A DNA stretch of 38,756 nucleotides, taken from a virus. A program made the translations under genes and the position numbers. Location of the stretch: positions 1 to 38,756 of the IMG/VR virus record IMGVR_UViG_3300010885_031091; one strand, 5' to 3'. Positions within the stretch are counted from its first letter, which is position 1. Every line of letters starts with the position of its first letter. The notes beneath the pieces were generated by a model. That model had not been told where the DNA came from. It did no database searches and saw only the letters and a list, made by a program, of their open reading frames with translations. This document shows positions 16,419 to 24,115 of the stretch, piece by piece.

Positions 16419-17204
16419 CTACTTCTTCTTTAGTTCATCACGACGTGTGTTGAAGATGGTACGGACCTCTGCGTGCGTGGCTTTGTCATCGACTTCCATC
16501 TTCTCGATGACGCCGATGTTGTCAGACCACAGCGAGCGGACGAGCCCGACTGTGTCGCATGCGTTAAGTCCAAGCTGAAGCACATGTTTCACAGACTTCC
16601 AGTCCTTGGTGTCCGTCTTGATGATCGACTGGCCGTCTTTGTTTAGGTGGCTGATCACCGCCATGTGTGGCGAGGGATCTGTTGAAGTTGCACCTTTCTC
16701 CGGCTTGGCTCGGACCTCTGTGATCTCCGCGTCGGGGAAGGTCTTCAGCACTTCCTTGACGTTGGTGTCTGACTTGGCCCGGATCTTCAGATCTTCCGGG
16801 TTGGTTGCGTCGGCATCCTCTTCACCCGTGATCACCTTGAAGGCGGTCCTCATGAAGAGCTTATCCGCATAGCTGGCGGCAGACCCTGCGGTCTGCGCGC
16901 CTTGAATGGCGTGCAGGATGGTGAACTTCGAGAACTCTTCGATCATATCGCCACTCTCGTGGTAAAGATCGAAGGCGTATGTTGTCTTGACGGAACCATC
17001 CTTGCCAACGTTGGGGACGATTTCGTGGGCAACCTCGCGGGGTTGCCACAAGATACCATTGGCGGCAGCGATCTTCGCCACGGCCTCATAGTACTTATCG
17101 ATGCTGACGTAGTTGTATTTGGCAAACTGGTTCCTGTCTGCCTTGCCGATCTGTGGAATTGCCTGAGCAATCCGCACCATTGCTGACGCAATGTTTGGTG
17201 TCAT
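16419..17204 (-). CDS. erf: ERF-family single-strand annealing protein
   Basis: 261 residues. The N-terminal domain has the ERF signature: KADRNQFAKYNYVSIDKYYE, then GAQTAGSAASYADKLFM and GEEDADA. ERF proteins form rings that anneal complementary single strands, and P22 Erf is the type member. The C-terminal part (about 150-261) is variable and resembles no known domain. Its ATGA overlaps the nuclease stop, giving an exonuclease/annealase pair like lambda Red. Confidence 0.88.
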   Translation of the reverse strand: MTPNIASAMVRIAQAIPQIGKADRNQFAKYNYVSIDKYYEAVAKIAAANGILWQPREVAHEIVPNVGKDGSVKTTYAFDLYHESGDMIEEFSKFTILHAIQGAQTAGSAASYADKLFMRTAFKVITGEEDADATNPEDLKIRAKSDTNVKEVLKTFPDAEITEVRAKPEKGATSTDPSPHMAVISHLNKDGQSIIKTDTKDWKSVKHVLQLGLNACDTVGLVRSLWSDNIGVIEKMEVDDKATHAEVRTIFNTRRDELKKK

Positions 17205-18109
17205 GACTTATCTCCCATGTTTGTCTCGATGACATACTGACCGTACTGTTCGCAGAACGGTGCTACGCGACAGTAGTTTCCAGTGCAGCGCACTGGTTCT
17301 CCGGGTCGGTGGTCCACATAGAAGGCTTGAGGGGCGTTCTGATTTTTGAGCCACTCATGTGCTTCGGGCTCAGTATCAAACACCTTAGTGGCCTTCTTGT
17401 TACCGATCTTAACCACGGCGAACTTCTCGCCCCGCACCCACCGGTCTTCGTCGGTGCAATGCGGGAGGTCATCCCCGAACTCAGAGGCAGTTGCTGCTGC
17501 CTGATGAATCCGGACCCGCTCCTCAACGTAGGCTTGCTGCCTTTCGAAATCCCACAGCGGGATGTCAATGACTTTGGCCGGTGCTTGAGGGTAGGCTGGG
17601 TTACGTTCAGCATCCTGCTTGCGCCAGTCCCGGATGAGGGCGCAGATGGCAAGGCGCTTTATGCTCACGCCCTTCACCTTGCGGACAAGCCAAGCATACA
17701 AGTTCAACTGTAGTTCCCAGTCGCTCTTGCTCTCGGCGTGCATCACTGCCCATGCTGATGTGAACTTGTAGTCTTCGAGGCTGATGCTGCCATCATCCTC
17801 AAGTGTCTGGAGGTCTATGCCTCCAGACAGAACCCACCCACCCACGTCTGCAAACAGACGCTCTTCTGGCAGGTGCCTGTGGTCTGCCCCGCTCTCCGCC
17901 ACATGGTGGATGGCACGGCCTACCAGAGCCCACAGCCCATCAGCAACATCAACTTCGATCTCGTCATCATGACGCTGCCGAAGTATGCTGATTCGCGGAG
18001 CACTGATTAGTGTAGTTACACTAATCCTAGCGGCACCTTTGGTGTAAGTATCACGTTCTGTAAGGTTGACCAAGGTCTCGGGGAGACCGTGTTTGTTTGT
18101 GTACTTCAT
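17201..18109 (-). CDS. PD-(D/E)XK nuclease (Cas4/RecB-like), recombination partner of ERF
   Basis: 302 residues. The core GGIDLQTLEDDGSISLEDYK gives the GxxD and (E)xDYK elements of the PD-(D/E)XK fold, followed by QLNLYAWLV. The C-terminal CTGNYCRVAPFC has three cysteines which, with one more, could hold an Fe-S cluster as in Cas4/AddB nucleases. Probably a 5'-3' exonuclease that makes single strands for ERF. GGAGGACAC precedes the start. It heads the leftward operon and is divergent from RusA. A 22-bp dyad lies within its first 35 codons. Confidence 0.8.
   Translation of the reverse strand: MKYTNKHGLPETLVNLTERDTYTKGAARISVTTLISAPRISILRQRHDDEIEVDVADGLWALVGRAIHHVAESGADHRHLPEERLFADVGGWVLSGGIDLQTLEDDGSISLEDYKFTSAWAVMHAESKSDWELQLNLYAWLVRKVKGVSIKRLAICALIRDWRKQDAERNPAYPQAPAKVIDIPLWDFERQQAYVEERVRIHQAAATASEFGDDLPHCTDEDRWVRGEKFAVVKIGNKKATKVFDTEPEAHEWLKNQNAPQAFYVDHRPGEPVRCTGNYCRVAPFCEQYGQYVIETNMGDKS
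18005..18026. promoter_or_regulatory. 22-bp dyad inside the nuclease gene
   Basis: Perfect 10-bp arms GATTAGTGTA / TACACTAATC around a 2-bp centre. It looks like an extended, one-base-shorter relative of the dispersed palindrome. A weaker match (GGTGTAAGTATCACG) follows at 18041-18055. It lies 83-104 nt downstream of the nuclease start, within reach of the divergent promoter region, so it could be an operator. Confidence 0.5.
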
Positions 18110-18169
18110 GTGTCCTCCTGCCAGTTGAGAGCGTAGCTTTACCTGTAACCTTAGTCAACAGGAAATATC
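18110..18169. promoter_or_regulatory. divergent intergenic region, presumed promoters
   Basis: Only 60 bp separate the divergent starts of the PD-(D/E)XK nuclease and RusA. Both Shine-Dalgarno sequences are present (GGAGGACAC leftward, AGGAAA rightward). I cannot identify convincing -35/-10 boxes for either direction. Promoters must be here or in the adjoining coding sequence, where the 22-bp dyad lies. Confidence 0.4.
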
Positions 18170-18580
18170 ATGGACGTAATCGAGCTTGTTATTGAGGGGG
18201 AGCCTGCAAGCAAGGCGAACTCGCGCCGGATCGTGAAGCGCGGCAACCGACTTGCCAGCATCAAATCGGCAAAGGCCTTGTCCTACAGCGACCACTTCAG
18301 GGAACAATGCCCTCAAGGCATTGTTCCTCTCACTGTACCGGTGAAGGTACATCTCGAAATCTTCTACGCATCCCGCCGTCCGGATCTGGACGAGAGCCTG
18401 ATCCTCGACCTGTTACAGGGGGTAGCCTATGACAACGACCGACAAGTCAGAGAGAAGCACATCTACTGGGGACTCGATCCCGACAGACCACGCACGCACA
18501 TCCGCGTTGAAGCTGCTCCGCTTCTCGATAGTGCAAGCCATCGAGGACGCAGCAAAGGGAAAGGGAAAGCGCCAGCGTGA
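18170..18580 (+). CDS. rusA: RusA-family Holliday junction resolvase
   Basis: 136 residues. ELVIEGEPASKANSRRIV and RRPDLDESLILDLL...YDNDRQV are the RusA signature. The acidic residues D72, D74, D80 and D88/D90 provide the metal site. Such enzymes cut four-way junctions, clearing branched DNA before packaging. The conserved fold ends around THIRVE. The last about 20 residues (Ser/Gly/Lys-rich) are atypical and coincide with the overlap with the next gene. AGGAAATATC precedes the ATG. Confidence 0.9.
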   Translation: MDVIELVIEGEPASKANSRRIVKRGNRLASIKSAKALSYSDHFREQCPQGIVPLTVPVKVHLEIFYASRRPDLDESLILDLLQGVAYDNDRQVREKHIYWGLDPDRPRTHIRVEAAPLLDSASHRGRSKGKGKAPA

Positions 18581-18743
18581 GGCGATGACTTATCTTTCCT
18601 CGCGCGACTTTGCTGATGACTGCGCCAAGATTGGCCTAAGTCGCAAGGCAATAGGTGATGCCATCATAAGGTTGCTTAACATGGATGAGGATGATCGGAT
18701 CGAGGAGATCACCAAACTCAAGAGGTTCGTTCGAGGTGCTTGA
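18429..18743 (+). CDS. small helical phage protein overlapping rusA
   Basis: 104 residues if started at ATG 18429, giving a 152-nt overlap with rusA in another frame. An in-frame TTG around 18510 would start just before the recognisable part. From KLLRFSIVQAIEDAAKG through AMTYLSSRDFADDCAKIGLS it matches a common phage pattern in which a short helical protein has a helix-turn-helix-like end. The first 28 residues are Ser/Thr-rich and may not be translated. Possibly DNA-binding. Start uncertain. Confidence 0.6.
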   Translation: MTTTDKSERSTSTGDSIPTDHARTSALKLLRFSIVQAIEDAAKGKGKRQREAMTYLSSRDFADDCAKIGLSRKAIGDAIIRLLNMDEDDRIEEITKLKRFVRGA

Positions 18744-18756
18744 CTCCAACGACGCA

Positions 18757-19403
18757 TCTCGAACATATTGTTCGGGACTCCAAACGAAAGACCCCGCCAC
18801 GGCGGGGGACACCGGGCGGGGTCTAGGAGTGGATCGTCTTTGGCAAGAGGTGATCCACTCTCGCGCTGTGGGCTGTAGGAGGCCAGCGCGTTGGGTCAGA
18901 ACGTACCATGGTGAACCATGGCGTCAAGTCCCACCGCACAACTTTCACACTCGCAGCGAAGCGGCAGTCGTAGAGACGGCTCTCGTCGCGGGCGTTCGCC
19001 TTGATCGGTCTCTCAGGTGGAGTTCCCTTACGGACCAAACCAAACCCGGTCAACGTCGAGCCCTGACGAACCGGTGCCTGCCGCCGCAAGGTGAAGGTAG
19101 AGGTGAAGCAGTCTGGTGGCCGGGGATGGTCAGGGCCACCAGATGTCCAGCGCCTCAGGAAAAGCTGGAAGGCAGACGACTCACCCCAGAGTCGGAGGAC
19201 GACGACGGTCCTCAAGGAACTGAGTATGCGGCACGCCCTTCAGGGGCGTGCTTCCCTTCACCGAGGGACTGTGGACCTATACCTAAGGTCAGCAGGCAGA
19301 AAAGGGCGGAGCCATGTCCGGAGCATAACGTGCAAGTTACACCAATGTTTACCTGAGAAACATCTTGAATGTGACTGCGTCATCTGCCTAGGATGTAGGC
19401 GGC
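18757..19403 (+). ncRNA. candidate large structured noncoding RNA upstream of primase
   Basis: About 670 bp without a credible gene, yet filled with local complementary arms. Stems seen: 18757-18764/18770-18777 (8 bp, one G-U); 18789-18798/18815-18824 (10 bp, competing with an inner CCCCGCC/GGCGGGG); 18827-18835/18852-18860 (9); 18862-18868/18884-18890 (7); 19112-19121/19134-19143 (10); 19177-19182/19189-19194 (6); 19195-19200/19208-19213 (6); 19231-19238/19244-19251 (8); 19274-19278/19286-19290 (5); 19345-19350/19358-19363 (6); 19386-19390/19396-19400 (5). Open frames here give Arg/Pro/Ser-rich nonsense. Large phage RNAs such as GOLLD and ROOL are precedents in size and context, but no identity is claimed. 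It could instead be a long structured leader of the primase gene. Confidence 0.5.
19329..19343 (+). promoter_or_regulatory. 15-bp palindrome copy upstream of primase gene
   Basis: CGTGCAAGTTACACC, one base off the consensus at the outer position. It ends 71 nt before the primase start, inside the hairpin-rich stretch. This is the only copy ahead of a rightward replication gene. Confidence 0.6.
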
Positions 19404-19414
19404 AAGAGGGAATC

Positions 19415-21160
19415 ATGACAGTGATGCAATCACAGGATGACGAGATCATTCTGCCCATGGCAAACAGCCGTGGGCAGGGGCAGCACCGTGTTGTTTGTCC
19501 CTTCTGTAGCGGTCAGCGCAAGCGGACCAACCAATCAGCCAAGACCATGTCATTGAAGGTGGACCATGACGGCTATGTCTTTACATGCTGGCATTGCGGA
19601 GCCAACGGCAGTGGTCTCAACAACACAGGGTCATACATGGCGCAGCCAGCAAGAACATTATCAGAGGTGACCGTCCTGTCAGAGGACGGCCTGTCGTACC
19701 TGTTGACACAGCGCGGCATCAGTCACGCCACCGCCAACGAGGCAGGGCTCTTCGAGTCCAAGGTGTGGGTGCGGGAGGTCGGGGAAGAAACGACATGTGT
19801 GGGGTTCCCGTACTTCGATGAGCGTGGCGTTAGGACCGGAGCAAAGCTTAGGTCCATCAAGGCGAAGGGCTTCACCGCACAGGGTGCGGCCCGTAACTTC
19901 TTCGGGATCGAGCGGCTCATTCCAAATGAGCCGATTGTAATCTGCGAGGGTGAGATGGACGCGCTGTCGGTGACAGAGGCGGGCATGCCCAACGCAATGT
20001 CGGTGCCGCATGGCGCACCACCTGTTCCCAAATCTGGAACAAAGTCAGACTCAAATGACAAGCGGCTTGAGTGTGTGTGGAACGCACGCGACCTGCTTGA
20101 GGCCGCGCCAAAGGTCATCATTGCCGTGGATAGTGATGGACCCGGAGATGCCTTGGCTGAAGAACTTGCAAGGCGCATAGGCAAGGCCAAGTGCTGGAGG
20201 GTGCGCTGGCCGGAGGGAGTGAAGGATGCCAACGAGTTTCTACTTGCGCATGGCGCTGCCGATCTACGCGAGTATATCGAAGAGAAGGCTGATCCGTGGC
20301 CGCTGTCCGGCGTACACCAAGCCAGCGATTTTAAGGCGCAACTCGTTGACCTTTATGACAGGGGTCTTTCCTCTGGACTTGGCACGGGATGGAGCACGGT
20401 TGATGAGTTCGTCTCTATATCGCCGGGCATGTTATATGTTGTCACCGGAGTTCCGGGCTCCGGTAAATCGACATGGCTCGATGCGCTCCTGATGAACGTC
20501 ACCCAACAGTGCGGGTGGAAAGGTGCAATAGCATCTTTCGAAAACCCGATCCCCATCCACCTTGCCAAGTTTGTCAGCCTCTACACGGGCAAGCCATTCG
20601 GTGAGGGCAAGCCGGGGCGCGTGACAAAGCAGGAGACTGAAGACGCACTCGACTGGATCAACGATCACATGATGTTCCTTGCACAGGATGGCGAGCCGCC
20701 AACTGTAACCAACATCATCGACCGTCTGACCGCAGCGGTTAAGCGCATGGGTGTGAGGTGGGTTGTGATCGACCCCTTCAACTTCATCAGGCTTGGGGAT
20801 GGCGAGGCTGCTCTGTCAGAGACATCAGCGATCAATGAGATGCTTGCCGCCTTCAAGACCTTCGCCACCACCCACGACGTGGCGTTGTTCATCGTTGCCC
20901 ATCCAGCGAAGCCCCCGTCATCAGCCGGGAGCGAGTGGGTGCCAAGCGGATACAACATATCCGGCTCAGCCAACTGGTATAACAGGGCCGACTTCGGGAT
21001 AACGGTGCAGAGGCTGGAGGCATTGTCTCGCGTGCATGTTTGGAAGTGCAGGTTCGGACATCTCGGCAAGGTGGGGTCGGAAGATCTTGTGTTCCAACCC
21101 GACACGGGCCGATACTTCGAGGCCAACGATCCTGCATGCTTTGACGATCTGGATTTCTGA
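19415..21160 (+). CDS. bifunctional DNA primase-helicase (T7 gp4-like)
   Basis: 581 residues from ATG 19415 with GAGGGAATC upstream; the frame is open further 5' but that part is noncoding in character. An N-terminal zinc-binding domain (C28/C31 in CPFC, C58/C61 in CWHC), a TOPRIM domain (CEGEMDALS and VDSDGPG), then a RecA-like SF4 helicase with Walker A GVPGSGKST at 345-353 and Walker B VVIDPFNF. It primes and unwinds at the phage fork. It is followed after one base by the DUF6456-like gene. No DNA polymerase gene lies nearby. Confidence 0.93.
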   Translation: MTVMQSQDDEIILPMANSRGQGQHRVVCPFCSGQRKRTNQSAKTMSLKVDHDGYVFTCWHCGANGSGLNNTGSYMAQPARTLSEVTVLSEDGLSYLLTQRGISHATANEAGLFESKVWVREVGEETTCVGFPYFDERGVRTGAKLRSIKAKGFTAQGAARNFFGIERLIPNEPIVICEGEMDALSVTEAGMPNAMSVPHGAPPVPKSGTKSDSNDKRLECVWNARDLLEAAPKVIIAVDSDGPGDALAEELARRIGKAKCWRVRWPEGVKDANEFLLAHGAADLREYIEEKADPWPLSGVHQASDFKAQLVDLYDRGLSSGLGTGWSTVDEFVSISPGMLYVVTGVPGSGKSTWLDALLMNVTQQCGWKGAIASFENPIPIHLAKFVSLYTGKPFGEGKPGRVTKQETEDALDWINDHMMFLAQDGEPPTVTNIIDRLTAAVKRMGVRWVVIDPFNFIRLGDGEAALSETSAINEMLAAFKTFATTHDVALFIVAHPAKPPSSAGSEWVPSGYNISGSANWYNRADFGITVQRLEALSRVHVWKCRFGHLGKVGSEDLVFQPDTGRYFEANDPACFDDLDF

Positions 21161-21161
21161 C

Positions 21162-21647
21162 ATGGTTAAGCCAACCCTCCAGCTTGAGTATCATGCACCC
21201 AACTCCAGAGTTAAGGTCAGGGTGCGAGATGTGACTCCGACTGAACTCGACCGGCTGTATCACGAGGGCATGATCTCTCGTGACCTGCACGACGCAGGAG
21301 AGGCAGCGATGCGCGACCTGTGGAAGGCGCGCATGCTCGGGATCTCTGCCGTGGATTACAATGCGTCTGGTGGGGGTGGTGATCCGCAGCCCATGTCAAG
21401 CGGCAAGTCCAATGCGCTGAAGCGAGTCAACGAATGGCTTGGCTATGTGCGGTCGGTTATGGGCAGTGATGGTAGCATGCTGCTAATGAGGGTGCTGTGT
21501 GACAACGTCATGGTCACATCACCCTCCACCATCTTGGCCCTGAGGCAGGCCCTCAAGGCAACAGTAAACCATCAAGAGGAAAGGCGGCGGGACAAACCCG
21601 CCGCCTCTTTGTTCAGTCAAGCCTTCGACTCAACCCACCGCTCGTAG
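21162..21647 (+). CDS. DUF6456-like phage protein
   Basis: 161 residues, starting 1 nt after the primase-helicase stop. The pattern LDRLYHEGMISRDLHDAGEA ... ALKRVNEWLGYV ... MRVLCDNVMV resembles the helical DUF6456 type found in alphaproteobacterial regulators and phages. A DNA-related role is plausible but unproven. The last about 20 codons run through a perfect terminator hairpin and overlap the convergent ribbon-helix-helix gene by 31 nt, so the C-terminus (after about KATVNHQEE) is probably not conserved. Confidence 0.65.
   Translation: MVKPTLQLEYHAPNSRVKVRVRDVTPTELDRLYHEGMISRDLHDAGEAAMRDLWKARMLGISAVDYNASGGGGDPQPMSSGKSNALKRVNEWLGYVRSVMGSDGSMLLMRVLCDNVMVTSPSTILALRQALKATVNHQEERRRDKPAASLFSQAFDSTHRS
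21582..21606. terminator. terminator hairpin at convergent gene ends
   Basis: AGGCGGCGGG / CCCGCCGCCT, a perfect 10-bp stem with a 5-nt loop ACAAA, followed rightward by CTTTGTT. It ends the rightward replication unit although it lies inside the last codons of the DUF6456-like gene. It could also stop leftward transcription. Confidence 0.8.
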
Positions 21648-21793
21648 TATTCCAAGATAGCTTTGCGGGCTATGAAGGACATGCTGCGTTCAGTGGACAG
21701 TGACATCTCGTTTAGCTTGTCGTACTCGTCAGTCTTCATGCTAAGCGTTAGGCGATATGTATTGCTGACGCTCTGCTGAATGATGTTGGTCAT
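21617..21793 (-). CDS. ribbon-helix-helix transcriptional regulator
   Basis: 58 residues from the ATG at 21793, with GGAGATCAAC in front. NTYRLTLSMKTDEYDKLNEM forms the beta strand and first helix, and SMSFIARKAILEYYERW the second: an Arc/CopG-type fold. Such dimers bind palindromic operators. The gene carries a degenerate copy of the dispersed palindrome 17 nt upstream of its start, so it is a candidate both as regulator and as target. It is the last gene of the leftward early region. Confidence 0.75.
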   Translation of the reverse strand: MTNIIQQSVSNTYRLTLSMKTDEYDKLNEMSLSTERSMSFIARKAILEYYERWVESKA

Positions 21794-21810
21794 GTTGATC
21801 TCCATTGAAA

Positions 21811-21825
21811 GGTTGTAGTTGCACC
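21811..21825 (-). promoter_or_regulatory. 15-bp palindrome copy (degenerate), start-associated
   Basis: Plus strand GGTTGTAGTTGCACC, with one arm degenerate. It lies between the stop of the 252-aa gene and the Shine-Dalgarno of the ribbon-helix-helix gene, 17 nt from its ATG. Confidence 0.6.
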
Positions 21826-22584
21826 TTACGCCATCGAGTTCATTACTCGTTCGGTAAGCTTCTTGTTCATGAGTCCGACAACTCTGGCTGGCTCCATTGC
21901 AAACGAGTGCATGCACTCGGTGCCATCATCGGACCTCCATATAGCCATGTATCCGGACAGGGGTCGCAGGCTCTCAGAGTCAAAGACATTGGCAGTGTGG
22001 ACGGCTATGCCGCGATCCACATCAAAGGCATGCTTGTGAGAGAGGACCACGTAGCGCTTGTTTATATCTGCGGTCCCAAGCTTCTTTACCATCCTCATGT
22101 ATCCGGGTGACAACTCGATGCTGACAGTGGCATTGCGCCCGGTACCGCTGCTTCCCCTCACTCTTGTTCCAGTAGATTGCATCGCCCTCACATCTATGCT
22201 CGACCTGCATGATTGGAAGCTGGCCCTAGCATAGGCAACACAGTACTGGTACCACTCAGCAAGGGGGGGTCTTTCATCAAAGCTCCTCATGTCCCGCCTG
22301 ATCTTCTGCGCTTCATCAAGGCTTGTAGACACGACCCTCGCTATGCGGGAGTTGACTGGGTTTAGGGCGCGGTTCATGTCGTAAGAACTGATCGTCTTAG
22401 AACTTGAGTTTCGCCTGCGGTTTGCGATCTCATGTTTGATATGGTCAGTCAGGCACAGCTTCATCATGCCGGATGTGCTGTGCCGGATAAGCTGTAGCGA
22501 CTTCCACTCCGTCACGCTGTGCGCTCTTGAGTATGGCAGGCAAACGTTCCTGCCGGATTGCATTACGAACACGCTCTTATTCAT
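21826..22584 (-). CDS. hypothetical protein, 252 aa
   Basis: GAGGAGATTGATCAC precedes the ATG. Basic, Ser/Arg-rich N-terminal half (RRRNSSSKTISS) and a C-terminal half with beta-like segments (ATVSIELSPGYMRMVKKLG, RYVVLSHKHAF, YMAIWRSDDG). No domain recognised. It lies downstream of the VWA protein gene, separated by a hairpin over that gene's stop codon, and upstream of the ribbon-helix-helix gene. It may be functionally linked to the MoxR/VWA module or be independent. Confidence 0.65.
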   Translation of the reverse strand: MNKSVFVMQSGRNVCLPYSRAHSVTEWKSLQLIRHSTSGMMKLCLTDHIKHEIANRRRNSSSKTISSYDMNRALNPVNSRIARVVSTSLDEAQKIRRDMRSFDERPPLAEWYQYCVAYARASFQSCRSSIDVRAMQSTGTRVRGSSGTGRNATVSIELSPGYMRMVKKLGTADINKRYVVLSHKHAFDVDRGIAVHTANVFDSESLRPLSGYMAIWRSDDGTECMHSFAMEPARVVGLMNKKLTERVMNSMA

Positions 22585-22615
22585 GTGATCAATCTCCTCT
22601 TCGGGCGGGTACTAA

Positions 22616-22635
22616 GCAGGGGCTTACGCCCCTGC
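22616..22635. terminator. hairpin around the VWA gene stop codon
   Basis: GCAGGGGC / GCCCCTGC, an 8-bp stem whose 4-nt loop contains part of the TAA stop of the VWA gene. No U-run. It may attenuate transcription into the 252-aa gene or protect the upstream mRNA. Confidence 0.5.
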
Positions 22636-23796
22636 CTCGATGCGAACGCTCTCACCAAACGGTGCTGGGTGATCCGTGGTCTTGGCCCAGAGCACGGGAT
22701 ACGGAGGGGCGTGCTGCGGGAAGACGCCCTCCATGTCGGTCAGGTAGATCATGGCTGCTGGCTGGATGCCTTGGTCCTCGACCCACTTGAACACCGGTCG
22801 GAAGTCAGTGCCGCCGCCACCGCGAACCAGACCCTTGAGCCTGTCGAAGACACCGCACATGTCGCCGTTGTCAAAGGTGTCAGTTGCACTAATCGCAGCA
22901 TCACAGAACACAACATGCACGGTCTCGGGCTTGGTCTCGTCGCAGATAGCCTCGACCTCAGACAGGAACTGCTTGGTCAGATTGGCGTCCGCGTAGATGG
23001 AGCCTGATGTGTCGATGCCGACAACCATGACACCGACACCAGACTTGACGATGCCGGGAAGGTAGACATTCTGCGCGATGAACCTGCGGTTGGGTCGAGC
23101 CCATGAGTAGTTGCTGGGAACCACCGCAGACACAAACCTGCGCAGCGCCTCCTTCCAGTTGACCTTGGGCTTGATGATCTCACCAACAAGCGCGGCCACA
23201 GATGCGGGCAGCTTGCCCTGACGGCGAGCTGCCTCGGCTGCCTCGGCCACCATGACCTTGACCTCCTGCTCAGCCATGGATACTTCGGAGTCGGACATAC
23301 CCTCGGTGCCATCAAGCACCTCACCAAAGCCGCCATCACCTTCACCCTCACCATCTTCGGGCTTGTCGGGCTTCGGCTTGTCCTTCTCCTCCTCTTCGAG
23401 CATGCCATAGACACGCTCGGCTGACTTGCCGGTGTACTTGGGATCGACCAGCCCGTCAGGCGGCAACTCCATGCCAGCACTCATGACGATGGGGTTGATC
23501 ACAAAGTCGCAGGCTTTGTTCCAGCGACCATGATCACGCTTGCCCTTGCGCAGGTGATGAGCGTTGGCAATGTGCAGGACCTCATGGCACAGCACGCCAA
23601 TGGTCTGCGGCTCAGTGAGGGTCTCAAGGAACTCGGGATTGACGAACAGGTTCTTGCCGTCAACGCCCATGGTCTTGACCTTAGGTGTTAGTTGCACGTT
23701 CATCTTCATGGCGATGCTGCCAAAGAACGGCTGGCCGAACAGCATCTTGATACGGGCGCGGCTGATGCGGCGCATTGCTTCCTTGTGATCAATCAT
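22624..23796 (-). CDS. VWA domain / putative metallopeptidase protein (DUF2201-like)
   Basis: 390 residues from ATG 23796, which has GGGGA at good spacing; an ATG 6 nt upstream is possible. The N-terminal domain has HEVLHIANAHHLR (H71, E72, H75), a HExxH zinc-protease-like site. An acidic linker (PKPDKPEDGEGEGDGG) follows, then a von Willebrand A-like domain with the MIDAS motif DTSGS (from D262) and TDFRPVF. This is the architecture of DUF2201 proteins, which pair with MoxR ATPases. The MoxR gene is in the same operon, two small genes upstream. The role in phage growth is unknown. Confidence 0.85.
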   Translation of the reverse strand: MIDHKEAMRRISRARIKMLFGQPFFGSIAMKMNVQLTPKVKTMGVDGKNLFVNPEFLETLTEPQTIGVLCHEVLHIANAHHLRKGKRDHGRWNKACDFVINPIVMSAGMELPPDGLVDPKYTGKSAERVYGMLEEEEKDKPKPDKPEDGEGEGDGGFGEVLDGTEGMSDSEVSMAEQEVKVMVAEAAEAARRQGKLPASVAALVGEIIKPKVNWKEALRRFVSAVVPSNYSWARPNRRFIAQNVYLPGIVKSGVGVMVVGIDTSGSIYADANLTKQFLSEVEAICDETKPETVHVVFCDAAISATDTFDNGDMCGVFDRLKGLVRGGGGTDFRPVFKWVEDQGIQPAAMIYLTDMEGVFPQHAPPYPVLWAKTTDHPAPFGESVRIEAGA

Positions 23797-24115
23797 TTTC
23801 ATATTCCCCTATCTTGCATCTGTGGAAGTTAGTGTTGAGGAGGCAGTCCATACTGCCTCCCGATAGTTCTATCTCCAGCTTCTTTGCCACCTCCCAAACA
23901 GCCATGACAAAGGAGGCATTGCTATCGACCGGAAGAATGGCCACGGTGAGGGTAGCTAGTCTGTCGCCGCTCTTGATGGGTCTGTTCAGATCCACAAGGG
24001 CAACCTCGATGCACTCACCCTCATTGGAGGGCGAGAGACTCGCCCTCCACACAGCCTTGCCGTTCTCCATTGACAGAAAGACAAGCGCTGCAACGTCGCT
24101 CTCTGTCAGCTTCAT
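23789..24115 (-). CDS. hypothetical protein in MoxR-VWA operon
   Basis: 108 residues. Beta-rich in appearance (AVWRASLSPSNEGE, LATLTVAILPVDS), acidic, with no membrane segment. It overlaps both neighbours (ATGA upstream, 8 nt into the VWA gene), so it is co-translated. It shares a general layout with the following small gene, perhaps distantly related. Function unknown. Confidence 0.65.
   Translation of the reverse strand: MKLTESDVAALVFLSMENGKAVWRASLSPSNEGECIEVALVDLNRPIKSGDRLATLTVAILPVDSNASFVMAVWEVAKKLEIELSGGSMDCLLNTNFHRCKIGEYEND

Noticed and set aside
16680-16694. Match TGTTGAAGTTGCACC inside the ERF gene
   Set aside because: Only one arm is good and it lies in the middle of coding sequence; treated as chance.
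18906-18921. CCATGGT-GA-ACCATGG as a hairpin
   Set aside because: The arms are separated by 2 nt only, too tight for a stable RNA loop; not counted among the stems of the candidate RNA.
18685-19356. Open frame of 223 aa on the plus strand
   Set aside because: Arg/Pro/Ser/Gly-rich without any pattern and over the hairpin-rich noncoding region; the opposite strand also has a long nonsense frame, as usual for GC-rich structured RNA.
19091-19414. Upstream extension of the primase-helicase frame
   Set aside because: The added 108 residues look random, while the ATG at 19415 has a good Shine-Dalgarno and directly precedes the zinc-finger domain.
22876-23698. Two partial palindrome matches (22876 and 23684) inside the VWA gene
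   Set aside because: Asymmetric, internal to coding sequence and not near a start.
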